The notes under the pieces were generated by a model. The model did no database searches, was not told where the DNA came from, and saw only the letters and a list, made by a program, of their open reading frames with translations. A DNA stretch of 64,000 nucleotides from Edolisoma coerulescens (Eukaryota; Chordata; Aves; Passeriformes; Campephagidae), in NCBI GenBank assembly GCA_013397115.1, contig VWZW01004026.1:1984652-2048651 (forward strand), read 5' to 3'. The position numbers and the translations under genes were made by a program. Each line of letters starts with the position of its first letter. Position 1 is the first letter of the stretch. This document shows positions 23,746 to 37,099 of this stretch, one piece after another.

Positions 23746-26534
23746 AAATTGGAAGACTTTTCCTGAGAAATATAACTAGTTATATCTAAGTGTGCCTGGG
23801 GCTTTGACCTGAGATTCATTTACAGATCTACCTTTACTCTACATAAGTGAAATTCATATCAGAGACAGTGATGTAGGCAAAATACCTAGATTCTCTGCAC
23901 AATAATAGCAAGGAGACAGAAACTTCCAAGTTTCTGTAGCTCATATTTTCTTTTTTTTTGACCCAGAATACTTTTGTAGTAGACCCACAGGTGTTGAGAG
24001 ATCTTTAGACATTTTCTTTATGAAAAGGACTCTGTTCATAAACCCCAGTGCTTCCTTAAGGGATAAAACCCCAGAAGTGATGGAAGTATTAAACTTTTAG
24101 AAGATGAAGCAGCAGAATTTTCACTTTTATCACATCCACTAATGTGAATATACTGAAGAAGTGCTTAGGAGAGGTAAGAAACAGCAATTCGGTTGCTCAA
24201 TATTTCTCAGAAATTCTGTAGATACTGAAAGTAAGTGTTAAAACATTTGAGATTTTATTTGCCTAAACTGTACTCTTGAGAATAGACCCTTAATTTGATT
24301 TGTAGTTTTGATAGAGTTTTTTAAAAATCTGGACTCCACAGTGTGCATTACAGTGGAGTTATGGCCTGAAATTGCAACAATGAATCGTAAAACAGGATTT
24401 TTTTTTAGTTTTGTGTGGAAAAATTGCACAGTAATTTAACCTACAGCAAATTAATGATAGTATTTGCCTCAGAGTATACTTTAACTGTAAAGAATGACTT
24501 CTTGTTGTGGTGCTATAACACTTTATCAGTCCGAAGACTCCAGTAATTTTAGCGTTTTTTCAGACAGCGTGGTATTGTACATAAAAAATTCATGGTACAC
24601 ATATTCCTTGAAAAGCACAACAGAAGAAAACATATCTATCTCTCTGTGCAGTTGTAATGGTGGAGATGTGGAAAAGTAATTCATCCCTCTGAAAATATTA
24701 GCAAGTAATTTTAGAAAAAGAAATGTCAGCTGCACCATATGCTCTATAAATGTCATCTGTAAAATAAAAATTTTTTATTCAAGAAGCTGTAGCCTAAATT
24801 GCTTACCTGACTTTTGAGGAAATTGAAAATATCTATAATGTGATTAATTTTCTTAAAACTCATAAAATCTTATTTTTCTTTATTTTTTATTTAAAAGTAC
24901 TACTTTGCAATGGGAAAAGGACTTGTATTATTTTGAGACTGTTTACCTGCCTCATGCAGAAAAACATATTAGTAATATATAAATATGAATGTTTAAATTA
25001 AAAGCCCCCCTTAATTGCTGAAATATCATATTTTAAAAAAATCAAACCTCTCAAGTCATCTCAAGCCCCTTCAAAATTTTCCTTCCTGCAAATCCTGATT
25101 ATTGCAGCAAGCCCCACAACATGTTGTTTTGGGTTTTTTTAAGATATTCTAAATCCAATGTTGTTTGGCATTTTAGTCAACAGAAAGACAAAGTATTCGT
25201 TTAAAGGTAATGTCTTTGTTTAAAAACATCTGTTTTGCCATGCTGTTGTTATATTTAGAAAATTTGTTGCAGACTACTTAGCTTAGTTTCAAATTTTATT
25301 ATCTGTCATATCAGAGTAGGTATTAACTGTCACAGGAACTTGGATGAGTGGATGATCTGATCTGCTATGGTATATACCATATTAGTTCTTTTCAAAACCT
25401 ATTATCCAAGACTCGTGATACATGATAGGCATGAATAAGCTGTCATTAGTGCAACAATGTTATCTTTCAAATAGGGAATTTCATGACACCTGGGTTTATA
25501 TTACATCATCTTATCTTTAGAGAATATAATTTTCCAGTGGAGTCCTTTTCTGTCCTTAGGGCCACAAAGGCTTCCTTCCTAGGTCTCTGTATACAAGAGG
25601 AACAAGGTCTTCAACTTTTGGATAGTCAGAAAGGTCTTTAGAATTAACTGGGGACTGCAAAGATTTTCTGTTGATGAGGGGACTTGCCACAAACAATGAC
25701 ATTCTGAAGACAAAGAAAAAGACGACGATATCTAAGAATGAAAGTATTGTTATTCAAGCTGATGTCCATGTTTATGACTCAACTTTTGCAATGTTTCCAA
25801 GCTGGTCTATTTCAAATTTCAGAATAAAATTTGTGAATAATTGTGCCTAGCTTCAAGTAAAACAATAATATTTTCTGTGGAAACAAAAAAAAAAACTTCC
25901 CAAAGTAACTTAGTTTCAAAAACATTTTTTCAGCAGAACTGATTTTATATTCTTCATGGGAAAAAACCTGAAAAAATCAATGCGTCTTTGTAAAACAGCT
26001 TTTTATTTTTTCCTACATAAAGCAGAGTTTGTACATGAAACCAAGATTAAAAATACTTGCAATTCACACTGTTTAATGTTCTGAGAGCTTAAACAAATTC
26101 TGATCTTAGAAGCAATTTCTTTGTTGCAGGTCATAGCTCTCTTTTGACTAATTTTTCTTGTTTTTCATGGTCAAAATTGCCTTGGAAATTCATATAATTC
26201 ATGGCAGCCTGTGACCTTCTCCCAGTCTACGCTACCATATTCTTTTACTGGGGGAAGATTGAGTGGACAGTCTGTGATTCTGCTTCTCTGCTGCTAAATA
26301 ACATTATTTTAAACAGAAAAAAAATAGAAAAAAGAAGGAAAATGTCTAGAAGGGTAAACATGAGATGGCAAGAAAACTCAGGGTGACAGATTTCAAACTC
26401 TGTTTCTCTTGCATGTGGAAAGAGCATCACTGTGCAAATAACTCATTTTTACAAATGAAGAGAATGGGTTACAGAGAGAAAATGAGAGCTTTGAGATATT
26501 TTCTTCCAGCGACTTATAGTTCAGCTCTATATGT

Positions 26535-26822
26535 GGAGCATAACACCATAAGGTATGGGATAACCCTTTTCTCAGTTGGGATCAGGTCTCCCAGCTACGT
26601 CCCCTCCCAGTTTCATGTGCACCCCCAGCACCCCCCTGGTGGGATGTTGCAAGAATGGGTAGAGGCCTTGGTGTTCAAGTGTTCTTCAAGTGCTCTTGTT
26701 TGGGAATGACTAAAACATTACTTTGTTATTAACACTGTTTTTTGTCACAAATTCAAACATAGAATCATAGAGGCTACTATGACGAAAATTAGCTCTACCC
26801 CAAACTAGCTAAAACTAGTACA
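26535..26822 (-). mobile_element. ERVL-type LTR fragment, minus strand (5' half)
   Basis: This is the reverse complement of the same avian ERVL LTR family as 19797-20030. Reading along the plus strand, one meets GGAGCATAACACCATAAGG, TATGGGATAACCC, CAGTTGGGATCAGG, CGTCCCCTCCCAG and GTGCACCCCCAGC. These are followed by ACTAAAACATTACTTTG, TTAACACTG, GACGAAAATTAGCTCTACCC and a CTAAAACTAGTACA edge, which is the LTR start. It is diverged, and near 26760 it carries an extra ATAGAATCATAG-like word, perhaps a small insertion. The LTR 3' half is absent. A 114-codon open frame crossing it is spurious. Confidence 0.8.
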
Positions 26823-29800
26823 AAGTATTATTAGATTTGGGTAAGATTATCGCCGTGAACAGTAGTAGATTCTGTTCAGTGGCCAATGGCTTTCAGTCTG
26901 CTCATGTAAGTAGTTTACAGCAACAGATTGACTCATTTATGTTTTTAATTATGTGTCCAATAAGAAGAATATTGTACATCACAATGAGCTTTGAAGGTTG
27001 GCGCTAGTTGACAAAAAGTTTTTCAACAGAAGGAAAACAGGAAAATTTTAATTTCCAATTTGTTAGGAAGTTTTAAGTTCAGGGTATAATGAGACATTTT
27101 CTTGAAATATTGGTCATCTTAAGACTCACAAATTCCTGTGGAACACCTCACATAGTTTTTGTGGAAGCAGGTTATACTTCAATAAGAAGTTTATCAGACA
27201 TGTTATAGTTTACACTCTGCAACTATTCCAGATTGAAGTATATCAAGGCCTTTAACAGTCTACTTGGAGACTAAAGCCTCAGGATGACATTTCATCATTA
27301 TAATCTTTAAAAATGCTAATATTTTCCTAAAACATGAAGGAAAAAATTTAAGGGGAAATCCATCCCCACAAAAAAAGCTCTTTGGAAGAGAGGTTGTAAA
27401 TTTTTTTTCTGTTTATGAAAAAGCCTAACACAATGAAGGTGTTGATTCTGACTTGAAGCTATTTGAAAGCTCCTGTGACACTGAGATATAATTCCGATGT
27501 TCAATTTTCCTTGCTTCATCTTCTGTGAGGAAATTGATGCTACATATTTCTGTGGTATAACTTATTGTTAAGGGCAGAAAATAAAACTTCCAAAAAATGG
27601 AGTGGCAGAACTTGAAGATTTTTATCTCTTCATCCGGGCTAAAATTGGTTGAGTCAAAAGGGCAGTATAAGATAACAGCTGCTACGGTTCTATGATAAAC
27701 AGTTTTTAGGAACTAGTAGGGAAAATTTTACACCTCCATTAAAACAGAGTTCACTTGTCACTGTGGGTAAGGTGTACAGGAAATAAAGGCACATACCTCT
27801 ATTTGTCCCTGTAAACCATCTCTCAAAGAAAGTAAAAGGGCTTCTGTACCTAAAAAGAGTACTGATAAGTAAAGAATTAATGTTAAAAGTAGGGAGGAAT
27901 TTCAGGCCTACTACCAAAAGTAGATTCTTAACCACATGTTGTGTTAAAAGTAAAATATTATATTATTTTAGGCAAAAACAATTCCAAAGATAAAAGTTTG
28001 AAATGGCATCAAAGTCTGGGTATTATTCAGTTGGTCTGATAAAGATTGACATTTATGTTTGACATGTATGATTGGCATGAATGCCTAATCACAAATGTTG
28101 ATTTTAGCTGAATGCAGAAATGTTGAGTGGTTTACTAATTCATTGCAAGATCAAATAAAGTTTAGCTAAAACTTTTGGTAGATTGTAAACAGCATATTAA
28201 ACTCCCATATGTTTGGCCTAAAATAAACTCCAGATCGTTATTATCCCTTTGTCTGTCATTTATACCTGGTTAATTCCTTCTTATCCTAGTCCTGGCTGCT
28301 GTTTGGTCATAAAGAGACAATGGAACAGAATATGAAAATCTCCCAAGAAATCAATGAATCCGGAGCCTCTTGTGTATATTCATTGGAAAGCCAACAAAGA
28401 AATTTGTGAATTTTAGAGGTTCAGTGAAGGGACAAAAAGACACTGAAGTCCAGATAGGTATATTAGAAGTACTTCTGCTTTTATATTGTGGTGTCTGCTC
28501 TTGAGTGTGTTTTTAAAAATTGCAGTAAAGAACAAATCAAACAGAATGGGTCAGTAACTTTTCATCTGTCACAAGCTGCTGGAGTTTTCAGATAATAGTT
28601 ATTAAAATATGCTCTTGCTCATCTGTTGATATTCCAAACATCTGTTACAGTTTTCAAACTTCTGTAATTGAACCTGCAATTATGTTTAATGTTAGTTTAA
28701 GGGCTCACAAAATCATACTTGTTTTCCATGTTCCAGGATCTTTTCAAGAATATATTACCAGTAATTGTAGGCTTTAAAATATTAGATTTCTGTCCTTGTG
28801 ACTACAAAAGTCTTGATGTCCCCTGACTGAGAAACATGAACCCTTTTTGATCAAAGAATAATTACACCAGACTGCTGTGGTCAATGAAGGGTAAATCTCA
28901 AAAGTTCATAGTAAGAGTTCCAGTAATCATCCATAACCTGTTGTTCATACTCGTCAGTGAGCGAATAAACCATATGGTTCACAGAGTTTCTCTTTCAGAT
29001 ATTCATTGATTGTCACTGTCTCACTGACTGCTCTGTTTGTGCTTTGCTCTGCACTGTGCTTTGTTATAAGCACAGGAAAAATAATTTTTTTTATTTCAGA
29101 AAATACAGATAATGTCAATAGCAGAAGAAAGAAGTGCTGAAGAAAAAACACAGTTAGGAGGGGATTTCTAGTGGCTGACAGATGTATCAAAATCTTAGGC
29201 TAGAATTGAAAGAGAAGAATAAATCTGAGTTATCTATTTTAGCACAAGGAAGAATTCATCTAGCAGAATGAAGCTGCAAGGGGAGAGATTGGACATTTAA
29301 GTTGGGCTAGGCTAGGCAGAATTCGAGAAGTGTTAGGGGGATACATGCAGGGCCAGCACGAAGCGGAAGTTAAAATTTGGCATAATGATGTAAGACACTA
29401 AGTCAGAAAAAAATTTTAATAGGACAATCAGATCAATAAAAAATGAGCTGCCTGTAGAGACAGTACATGAGTTTATAAATGAATGGTAAACAGAGCAGAA
29501 AGCCAAGATCTGTTATGTAAGAGGTAGGCATGAGTTGAAAGAGGATCTAATCAGTTTTGCAATGGCTATTTTAATGTACTGTAGGTACCAACACTGCAGC
29601 ATAACCCTATTTTTACCTCTAGAAAGCAAAACACAATACATCACAAAATGCAATGCTACCTCTTTTGCCATTTACTTAGTTTTCTTTCTTATATACTTTA
29701 TTTTCAGTTGCTATGTGAGGCTAAAAAATTGATATGTCTTACTTTAGTTTTGGACACTGGCAACGGGAGGAGGGAAGGTTTTCATTTCAGCTTTTAATTT

Positions 29801-31814
29801 TGGCTTTTTTTTCTACTGCCTGGGAAAATGAGTAGTTCCCAGAGCCTGAATGACACCCATCATATGAATTTGCATACTACAAGACAGTAAAACTAGAAGC
29901 GAAAAGGACACTTAGTTATAAAAAGCTTTTGTTCTCATAATAAAAGCCCTTGATTGGGTTGTCTGGTCTATTTTGCATTAAATTCTGTATTGTCTGCCAT
30001 CAAAACATCTCCGAATATGAGCTGATGTTTGAAGACAAAACAGTGGAAATAGAAGTCCAGGTGCATTCTGAAATCAATGTTAATTTTTCAAAGCCTTTAA
30101 TTTCCCCTCTTTCATTATTTTCTTTCACAGTGAATATTGCTTCCTTTCAGGACGCATGATAATGAAAATGACTTATTTGTTTTCATCCAGTGATCATGAT
30201 TGCCACCAGTAGAATTATCTTTGAAAGCACCATGCTTTCATCCTCCTGCTTTCATCTTTTTGGAGGCATTAATCTTCAATCTAGGGAGAAAAGCAATATC
30301 TCAAGTCAGATATACTCTTTCACACTATTCAGCTAGCACAGCTATTTTGGACAAAATCTGCTAAATAAATTTGCAATGCGTCCTCAAGTGTACTTAATAA
30401 TAAATACAGAGTTATGACAGTAAGCAGCAGCATAATCAAACCTTTCTTTTTATTTTTCAAAACTGGCTGACATCACTGTATATTATTTTTGTGCTTAGGA
30501 TTATGATCTTGACAAAAGCAAGGGCTAGAGAATTCTTCAGAAATAAATTACTGGGAAAAAAAATTTACTGTGACTTCCAAGTTCAATGCCTTAAAAGCAT
30601 CCGATCACATATCTAAGGAACATGTTCCTGGCATACAGAATGTGTATGAACACAAAAATGGTTCATAAACAAATTTAAAGTTTCCTCATGATCATAGTGA
30701 TTTGATTTTGCTCTGGCATGAGTGTCAGTATTATATCTATGGCGGAAAGAATATGCTTTAGACTAAGTTACCTGTGGCAGCCTGGCCCTGTGTAAACATG
30801 AGACAGCCTTACTGTAATTGAAATAGTTGTCTTGAGGTTTTCTGTTTGTTTGTTGGTTTTTTTTCCTTTTTTCCCTCAATTATAATTTAATTTATTTCTC
30901 TGGAAAGATCCGTTTACATAACTGAGTCAGTAATGTCAGAAAACATTTTTCACCTAGAGTCAACTGCAATGCAAAGCAGCTCATTTCTATCTTGTAGTCA
31001 CTCTAAGGTCATGAAGTTTAATTATGAATTTGGAAAGAGAATACATTCCTTGGACTCTTGAATTCAAAATGTTGAGAAATACTTTTATGGTGTTTTCAAC
31101 ATGTAGGATTTTTCCAAAACTGTCACCTGTACACAAAGTATATTTTTCGTTAGAACCTAGATTTGGCTATAGCTGCTTCCAGTCCAAAACAAACTATGTT
31201 TAGTTTTGCAAATGCAAGGTGTGCCAGAGACAACCTGTATTCATTATTTGTGTGATGAAATGTAAGAAGACATGAGGGAAGAAACCAACCACCCGACCTC
31301 ACAATGCAACTGGAGAAGTATTCTCAAAATGTAAACAAAATTAACAGAAACTCATTGGTATTTTTGCCTTAAGGAAAGCAGAAACTTGACATGTAACTGG
31401 AGGCTTGTGAGTTCTGATCAGTGACAGAGCAGCTGCATATATAACCTCCGGGTGGCAGTTAAATAGCTCCTCAAAATTTACTGAATCTTGACTCTCTTCA
31501 GTGTTGCCCTGACCTAGCGCTGTAAGGGTTGACACTACAGGGACAGAGTACTCTGGAGGGAGCACAGAGGCTTAAATACCTTTTCCTTTTTTTTTTTTTT
31601 TATCTCTGGGTAAACAGGGTAACAGGTGAAGAACATGCCAACATCTTGTTAATGAAAATCCTAAATTCCCCATGTGAATTCCCCTTCGTAGATTTCCACA
31701 TCATAGCTGGATGCTGTAATGTTTCAAATAAAATATGATTCACTGATAGCTAATCTGCATTTTGGCAAAACAGATTTTTTTTTTTTTTTTCCTTTACAAG
31801 TGCATGTAATTAAA
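26823..31814. other. Long unique AT-rich non-coding stretch
   Basis: About 5 kb without a recognised gene or mobile element. A T/G-rich run lies near 30838-30875 and poly-T runs lie near 31583-31600 and 31773-31790. The 28040-28260 part is rich in TAAT, ATTA and AAATAAA words and could be conserved, but this cannot be judged without alignment. Confidence 0.5.
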
Positions 31815-31876
31815 GGATTTTTTAGGTCACTTTCAACCCAAACCAGTCTATGATTCTATGATTCTATGATTCTATA
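31815..31876 (+). mobile_element. CR1 LINE 3' terminal fragment
   Basis: Only the last 60 bp of a CR1 remain. They hold a diverged TTTTTAGGTCACTTTCAACC (the position of the family's GGTCCCTTCCAACC), then CCAGTC, then four copies of the ATTCTATG 8-mer terminal repeat. The 3' microsatellite is the end at which CR1 reverse transcription starts. It is very short even for this heavily 5'-truncated family. Confidence 0.85.
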
Positions 31877-34340
31877 GATCTGGCCTCTAAATAAACACTT
31901 TAATGTTTAGTTTAAAAAAAAATTGATATCAATTTGCGGTATATTCCACCCAAAGGTTTTTATTTATTTATATATTTATACAAATTTTATTACACATATT
32001 TGAATACAAGCTCCTGGGGTTGGTACAGGTCCTTGATACAAACATATTTTTTCAATTTTCTATTTCCAGCATTTTCTCCAAGCAATCTTAAAGCAAATAA
32101 AAATTTTAACTCAGAATAAACACCTTCCCTTACTGGAAGCACACATAATATGTTTACTTTATTTATTCTATAAAAATGAACTTTGACTGTGTATAGTGGG
32201 AAAAAGAGAAAAAAAATCTTCGAGTATTAACATTTAGATTTTGAATATTAAAATCCTGCAGAAGTAGGTTAATACCATTTTACCTGGTTTCACTGAGGTT
32301 ATCTCTTCTAAGAAGATTTTCTTTATAATTTCTTTTTGGAATTATTTTCATTCCTTTCTGATTTAGATACATCCTAATCCTTATTCTTCTCTAGACATAT
32401 CTGACCTTTCTCCATTTAGAAGAAATGGGATTGACAGTTGTTCAGCAAGTCTTGACCCTTCTTCAGTGTGTTAGAATTGTCTAGACATTACCCTTTCCTT
32501 GGAATAACAAAAGAAAAAAGATCTGAAAGCAGCTTCTGTGTGAAAAATTTTCAGCATAGACCTGTTTAGATAAAATCTTTTGATGTTCATAGAAAACAAG
32601 CTCCCTTACACAAAATCTCTGAGACTGGGAAATAGTTCTAGATAAAGCCCTCTCCCCACTTCCCTTATCACAAATTTTCATTTAAGAAGGTTTGCAAGTG
32701 CTCTGGATGGGACATTTATGTTTTTGAGATTGTCTCATAAGAGTCACACAATAAAAGCAGAATAACTAGCATGTACAGCATTTAAGGTGAAAGGCTTATG
32801 AGATTGGACAATCTCTTCCACAGTGTTCCAAATGTTCCATATTTAAAGCAGTATTTATGTTGTGCTGCTCACTATTGACATTTGCTTTATTGTGCAGAGC
32901 TAACAGCAGGGATTATGGTTTGAACAGGGAATTACACTTCATCAGAATATGCCACTCTGCGATGTTGAGAACCAAGTACCTACAATCATTTCAGAAATTT
33001 TCACAGTAAGGTTTTTTCTGAAGAAGGAGTTTTATTACATGCAGATATATATGTAAGTGCTAGTACATTGTCATCCTGCATAACGAAGGATTTCAAACAG
33101 AAGGAACTGACTTTCTCACTTAGTGTTTTTCTCTCAGTATCATCAGCTATTTTAAAAGAACTAATATATTGCCATACCCACAAATGTCAAAAACAAAAGC
33201 AAGCTTTTATGCGCATTCTTTTAGATCAAATTTTAATACACTTCATTGCATTGATTTCTCATCTATAGTATTATTATTTTAGCATCCCATGAACAAAAGT
33301 ATTTCTTTGCTCTCTGTCATCCTTTTTCTGAAAAACAACAGTAAAATATATGCTATGTCACCTTTATCTAAATGGCAGCAAATAATTCTTTCATCTTTTC
33401 TTTTGAGTGAAGAGAAAGGGAAGAAGTGGAAACCTTTCAGGATTGGTTTTTGTTGTTGTTTAGGAGAAGCCAATATGTTATAGGATAGACAGGTGGATGG
33501 TCTGTAAGGTCAGTTTACCCTGATCTCTTTTTATATGATGTCTAACCCTGGAGACTCATCACAAATAGGTTTTTCTCAAGTCTTGACAGAGGTGCTTTTT
33601 CTGTGAAGTTTCAGGTAGCTTTACTTTTAATGTATCCACAATAACAAAGACATACACCAAAGGAAACAAGCTTTTCCTCTGGAAACATTAATTTTTGATC
33701 ATGTCACCTGGCATTAGTTTGTGTGGTACACTATGCCATTTCTTCCAGTGGCTGACTCAGATTTAAAAGGCTACCAGACTCCTTTGCTTTTCTTTTGCCC
33801 TTTTCTTTCTTTGAAAGAGGCAATCCTGTTAATCTAGTTATAATTAATAGATGGAGAGAGTCCAATTTGTGTCAAGCTTTTAAGGACTGGAATTAGAAAT
33901 TTGAATCCTATCTTGTAAATACCAATGGTAGCAAACAATCACACACTGGTCATTTATTCTGCTGCCAATGGTTATGACTACTAGGGAATGATTATGGTGT
34001 GACAAAATTTGTATCAGGTGGACTTAAATTAACATTGGTCTAAACAAAATATATGTATTGCCTATGAATTTTGGGTTCACAAAGACATCCCCTGGAGTAA
34101 AGAAAGGTTAAAACGAGTTAGATGGTGATGTGAAAATGTTCAGATTTATAAATCTTTACTTGTAAACTATGGAAAAAAAACCCAGTAGTAAATGGAGAGG
34201 CAAAGGAAGGTAACCCATTCTTCTGCAACTGGGAACTAGGAACATCCACAGTCCCATGTTTTTACAGTCTGTCTTGACACTCAAGACAGTCATAAAAAAA
34301 TACCCCAATAGAAGGTGACTTACATGTGCACTCTGCCAAG
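31877..34340. other. Unique AT-rich non-coding DNA
   Basis: No gene, RNA or confident repeat was recognised. Open frames are all below 75 codons, overlapping and random-looking. Confidence 0.55.
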
Positions 34341-34630
34341 GCATGTTTGGAGTGATGAGTTTTGTCATTCCAAGTCCCTGTGCCGTGTGATGGAGCCCTG
34401 CTTTCTTGGGGATGGCTGAACACCTGCCTGCCCATGGGAAGTGACGAATTCCTTGATTTGCTTTGCTTGTGTATGGGACTTTTACTTTCCTTAATTAACT
34501 GTCTTTATCTAAAGCCATGAGTTTTTTCACTTTTACCCTCCCGATTCTCTCCCTCATCCTGCTGCTGGGGGAGTAAGCAGCTGGCTGCAAGAGGCTTGAG
34601 ATTCTATCTGAGATTAAACCTTGGCAGACA
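34341..34630 (+). mobile_element. ERVL-type LTR fragment (3' half)
   Basis: This matches the second half of the avian ERVL LTR. It has TTTGGAGTGATGAGTTTTGTC, TGATGGAGCCCTGCTTTC, GGGGATGGCTGAACACCTG and CCCATGGGAAGTGA. These are followed by AACTGTCTTTATC, CACTTTTACCCTCCCGATTC, GGGGGAGTAAGCAGCTGGC and a GATTAAACC...GCAGACA end. The first half is missing, and upstream sequence is ordinary unique DNA. The 3' edge ends in ACA, as retroviral LTRs do. No internal retroviral sequence follows, so this is a truncated solo LTR. Confidence 0.85.
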
Positions 34631-34789
34631 TTATAAACTGCATAACAGCATAAATCAGGCTGATTTTATGATGGCATCACTTTCAGAGAAAGGAGAATGT
34701 TGGATTTCTAATTTAAAAAAAAAAGCTTTGTTGCATTCTCAGTGGAAACTATATTAGGACACTTCTGAAATTAAGCACACCCAGACAAT
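34631..34789. other. Unique non-coding interval
   Basis: Short AT-rich sequence between the LTR end and the motif-rich stretch that follows. Nothing recognised. Confidence 0.4.
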
Positions 34790-35480
34790 TATTTTATAAA
34801 AGCTCTTGAATGGCTTTGACAATCTTATTCTAGTGTCAGTCATTTGCTTGATTCAGCATTCCCATAACAAGTAAATGTCTTTCTAATTTAAATGTCTTGA
34901 GGCCTCATCTGCAAAAATAGAACTTTTGCTATGACCAGTATTTTAATCTAAAGACTAATTTGTTTATCTGAATAATTTTCTTTATGCATAATATACATTA
35001 TTGCACACAGTGAAATAGTAAGAGAATGTTAAAGATGCTTGATAAAATACTAAAATTATTTAATCTAGTTTTACGTTGTTCGTGTCACTAAGCTTCTGTT
35101 CAATTGAATTTGGGGCCTGTGACAAAATGTATCTAGAGTTTTCACGTGTCTGTCAAATACTGTGTGGCAGACATCCTCATTTCAAAGTATGGTCACTGTA
35201 TCACAGAGCCTGGATAATAATTGGATCCTACTGATATATTTGAATTTTAATTATTGTATTGAGATGAGAGACTAGCCTTCCTACTACTGCTTCAGCTGCT
35301 GATAGAATCTGTCTCCTGCATTTTAAAAATGAGAATTTCAAAGGGGAGCATAACTCCATAATAAGCCACTTGTAATAAATGGATTCATCAATATTTACTT
35401 TTCCTGCTCTGCTTTATACCATAAATTTTAATATTTCTTTACAATTTCATTATACAATACATAGTTTCAAAATTTCTTTA
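34790..35480. promoter_or_regulatory. Candidate conserved non-coding element
   Basis: This is unique DNA with many homeodomain/POU-like words: the palindrome TTATGCATAA at 34982-34991, ATTTAATCTAG, TTTTAATTATTG, GGATAATAATTGG and several TAAT/ATTA cores. It lacks repeats and homopolymers, a texture typical of vertebrate developmental enhancers. This is pattern-based inference; such words are also common by chance in AT-rich DNA. Confidence 0.25.
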
Positions 35481-35819
35481 CACAACAATTAGTAAAATAA
35501 ATCCTTTGACTGGAGATGCTAGATGTCATAGGGAATCTATTTTTTCTCTAGTCTAATTGGGTGGCTTATTCCTTATTGTGCCCAAGAATTTGGACAACAG
35601 GTTTGGGAAAACTACAACAACTAAATTTGAACAACTTGGGGATTGCTCAAGCTCCAAAAGCAATTTTTTTGTCCTGCATCATAGTCATTGGAGTTAAAAG
35701 ATTGGTCTATCTGCAAAAGCCAGAAGACTGACAAAGGTATTTAAAAATAGTTCTTTAGAATACAAAATAAAAGTTTTTTGTGCACACTCTTTTAAAAAAT
35801 TATTTTTACAAGAGCATTT

Positions 35820-35950
35820 GAACCACAAATCACAATATAGTTTAATAAAATATTAAATATAAATATAATTTAAATTTAAATAATATAATAAATCTAATAA
35901 AGGCAAGTAGTATGAAATATAATTTTAATAACTATTGCTTTAAAATTTTC
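35820..35950. repeat. Extremely AT-rich segment
   Basis: About 130 bp is almost only A and T with overlapping ATATTAAAT, TATAATTT and AAATTTAAAT words. Such segments can act as matrix-attachment or easily unwound DNA, but nothing more specific is shown here. Confidence 0.6.
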
Positions 35951-37099
35951 ATTTTAAAGTATATTCTCCAGCTTTGAAACTGCTGATTTTTTTTTTCTCA
36001 CCTTCTTTTAGTTTTTATTAAATATAACCATCACACATTAAAAATGTAGTAGATGACTATTTCTGCCAAGACTGTTAGACTTGATTTGTGGATTTGATAC
36101 AAATTAGATATCTATACATCTTTCTGTCGTTCACTCCAGGGGAAAGAAAAAAGGGAATAATTTTAGGTTAGATTATTTCTTTGCTCTAGTTCATTGTGCG
36201 ACTGTGGAGCTTATGGTGCTAGGACAAAGATGGGGACAACAAACATCGAGAAAAATGTCTGAGGGCATAAGAAGTGTTGCTTCTTTTGGTGGTAGAGTTG
36301 TCATGTTTCAATTTAATTTGTGTATGAAACTAATGCCTTAACTAAGGAAATTTCTGTCCCTAAAAGTGCACTATCTGCTTGAGATCTAGTGAGGGAGGAG
36401 AGAAACACTTTTCTCTAAACCCCAGCACCACTTCTAGTATTTGGACTTTTTGTAAACAAAAAAAAAAAGCATGCTCCCTTTTACATAGCTGTTGGCAAGG
36501 TCTGACTGCAGTATGGATTTCCTCAATCTTCCAGTTAAAGACCAACAGTTCCTGTAGATGGAAATAACTTAATCACTTTGCTGGTTTATCAGCTAGTTAA
36601 GTCTAGGTCTATTATTATTTCAAATTTTAACAAGTTAACACCGCTGTGATTTCCCCAGTCTTTATCAATACTGAATCACTACTGACTAAACCAGCAAATT
36701 CAGTCAGGCTCAAAGTGGCTGCTTTGCCTAAAAATGTCACTTCAGTCTGTCACTGAGCGACAGTGGAGCTAGAAAACATCTTAACAATGGACATTATTTT
36801 TTAAGTCATTTTTTCGGGAATATTGATAGAATCTGAAAGTAGACTACTACATTGTCAAATTTCCTATTTATTATTCTGGAAGTATCCATTTCAGGATCCA
36901 GTCATTTTCAAAAAATACAGGGTTTAAAACTGGTATTTATTACAAAGAAACTCTAGAATGGAATACTTCCGAGACATCTGAATGATATTAAAATAAACAG
37001 CTAAATGGAAAACGGAAGAAGGATTCTTTTGACTCCATTCCAGTTATGCACTCAAGCTTGTAGAAGGCTAATAGCTTGTATAATAATTAATAAATTTAT
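35951..37099. other. Unique AT-rich non-coding DNA
   Basis: No gene or repeat recognised. Short overlapping open frames near 36360-36567 on both strands look random. Confidence 0.5.

Larger units (their letters stand above)
20031..26534. other. Long unique AT-rich non-coding stretch
   Basis: About 6.5 kb without a recognised gene or confident mobile element. It includes an alternating TATA/TGTA microsatellite-like run near 20634-20656, an A/C-rich run at 23723-23745, and A/T homopolymers. Open frames are short and random-looking. This could hold unrecognised conserved non-coding elements. Confidence 0.55.

Noticed and set aside
26365..26709. 114-codon open frame
   Set aside because: It runs from unique DNA into the minus-strand LTR fragment and has no protein family signature.
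31848..31876. CRISPR-like or satellite repeat
   Set aside because: The ATTCTATG repeat is the normal CR1 3' terminal microsatellite, with no spacers.
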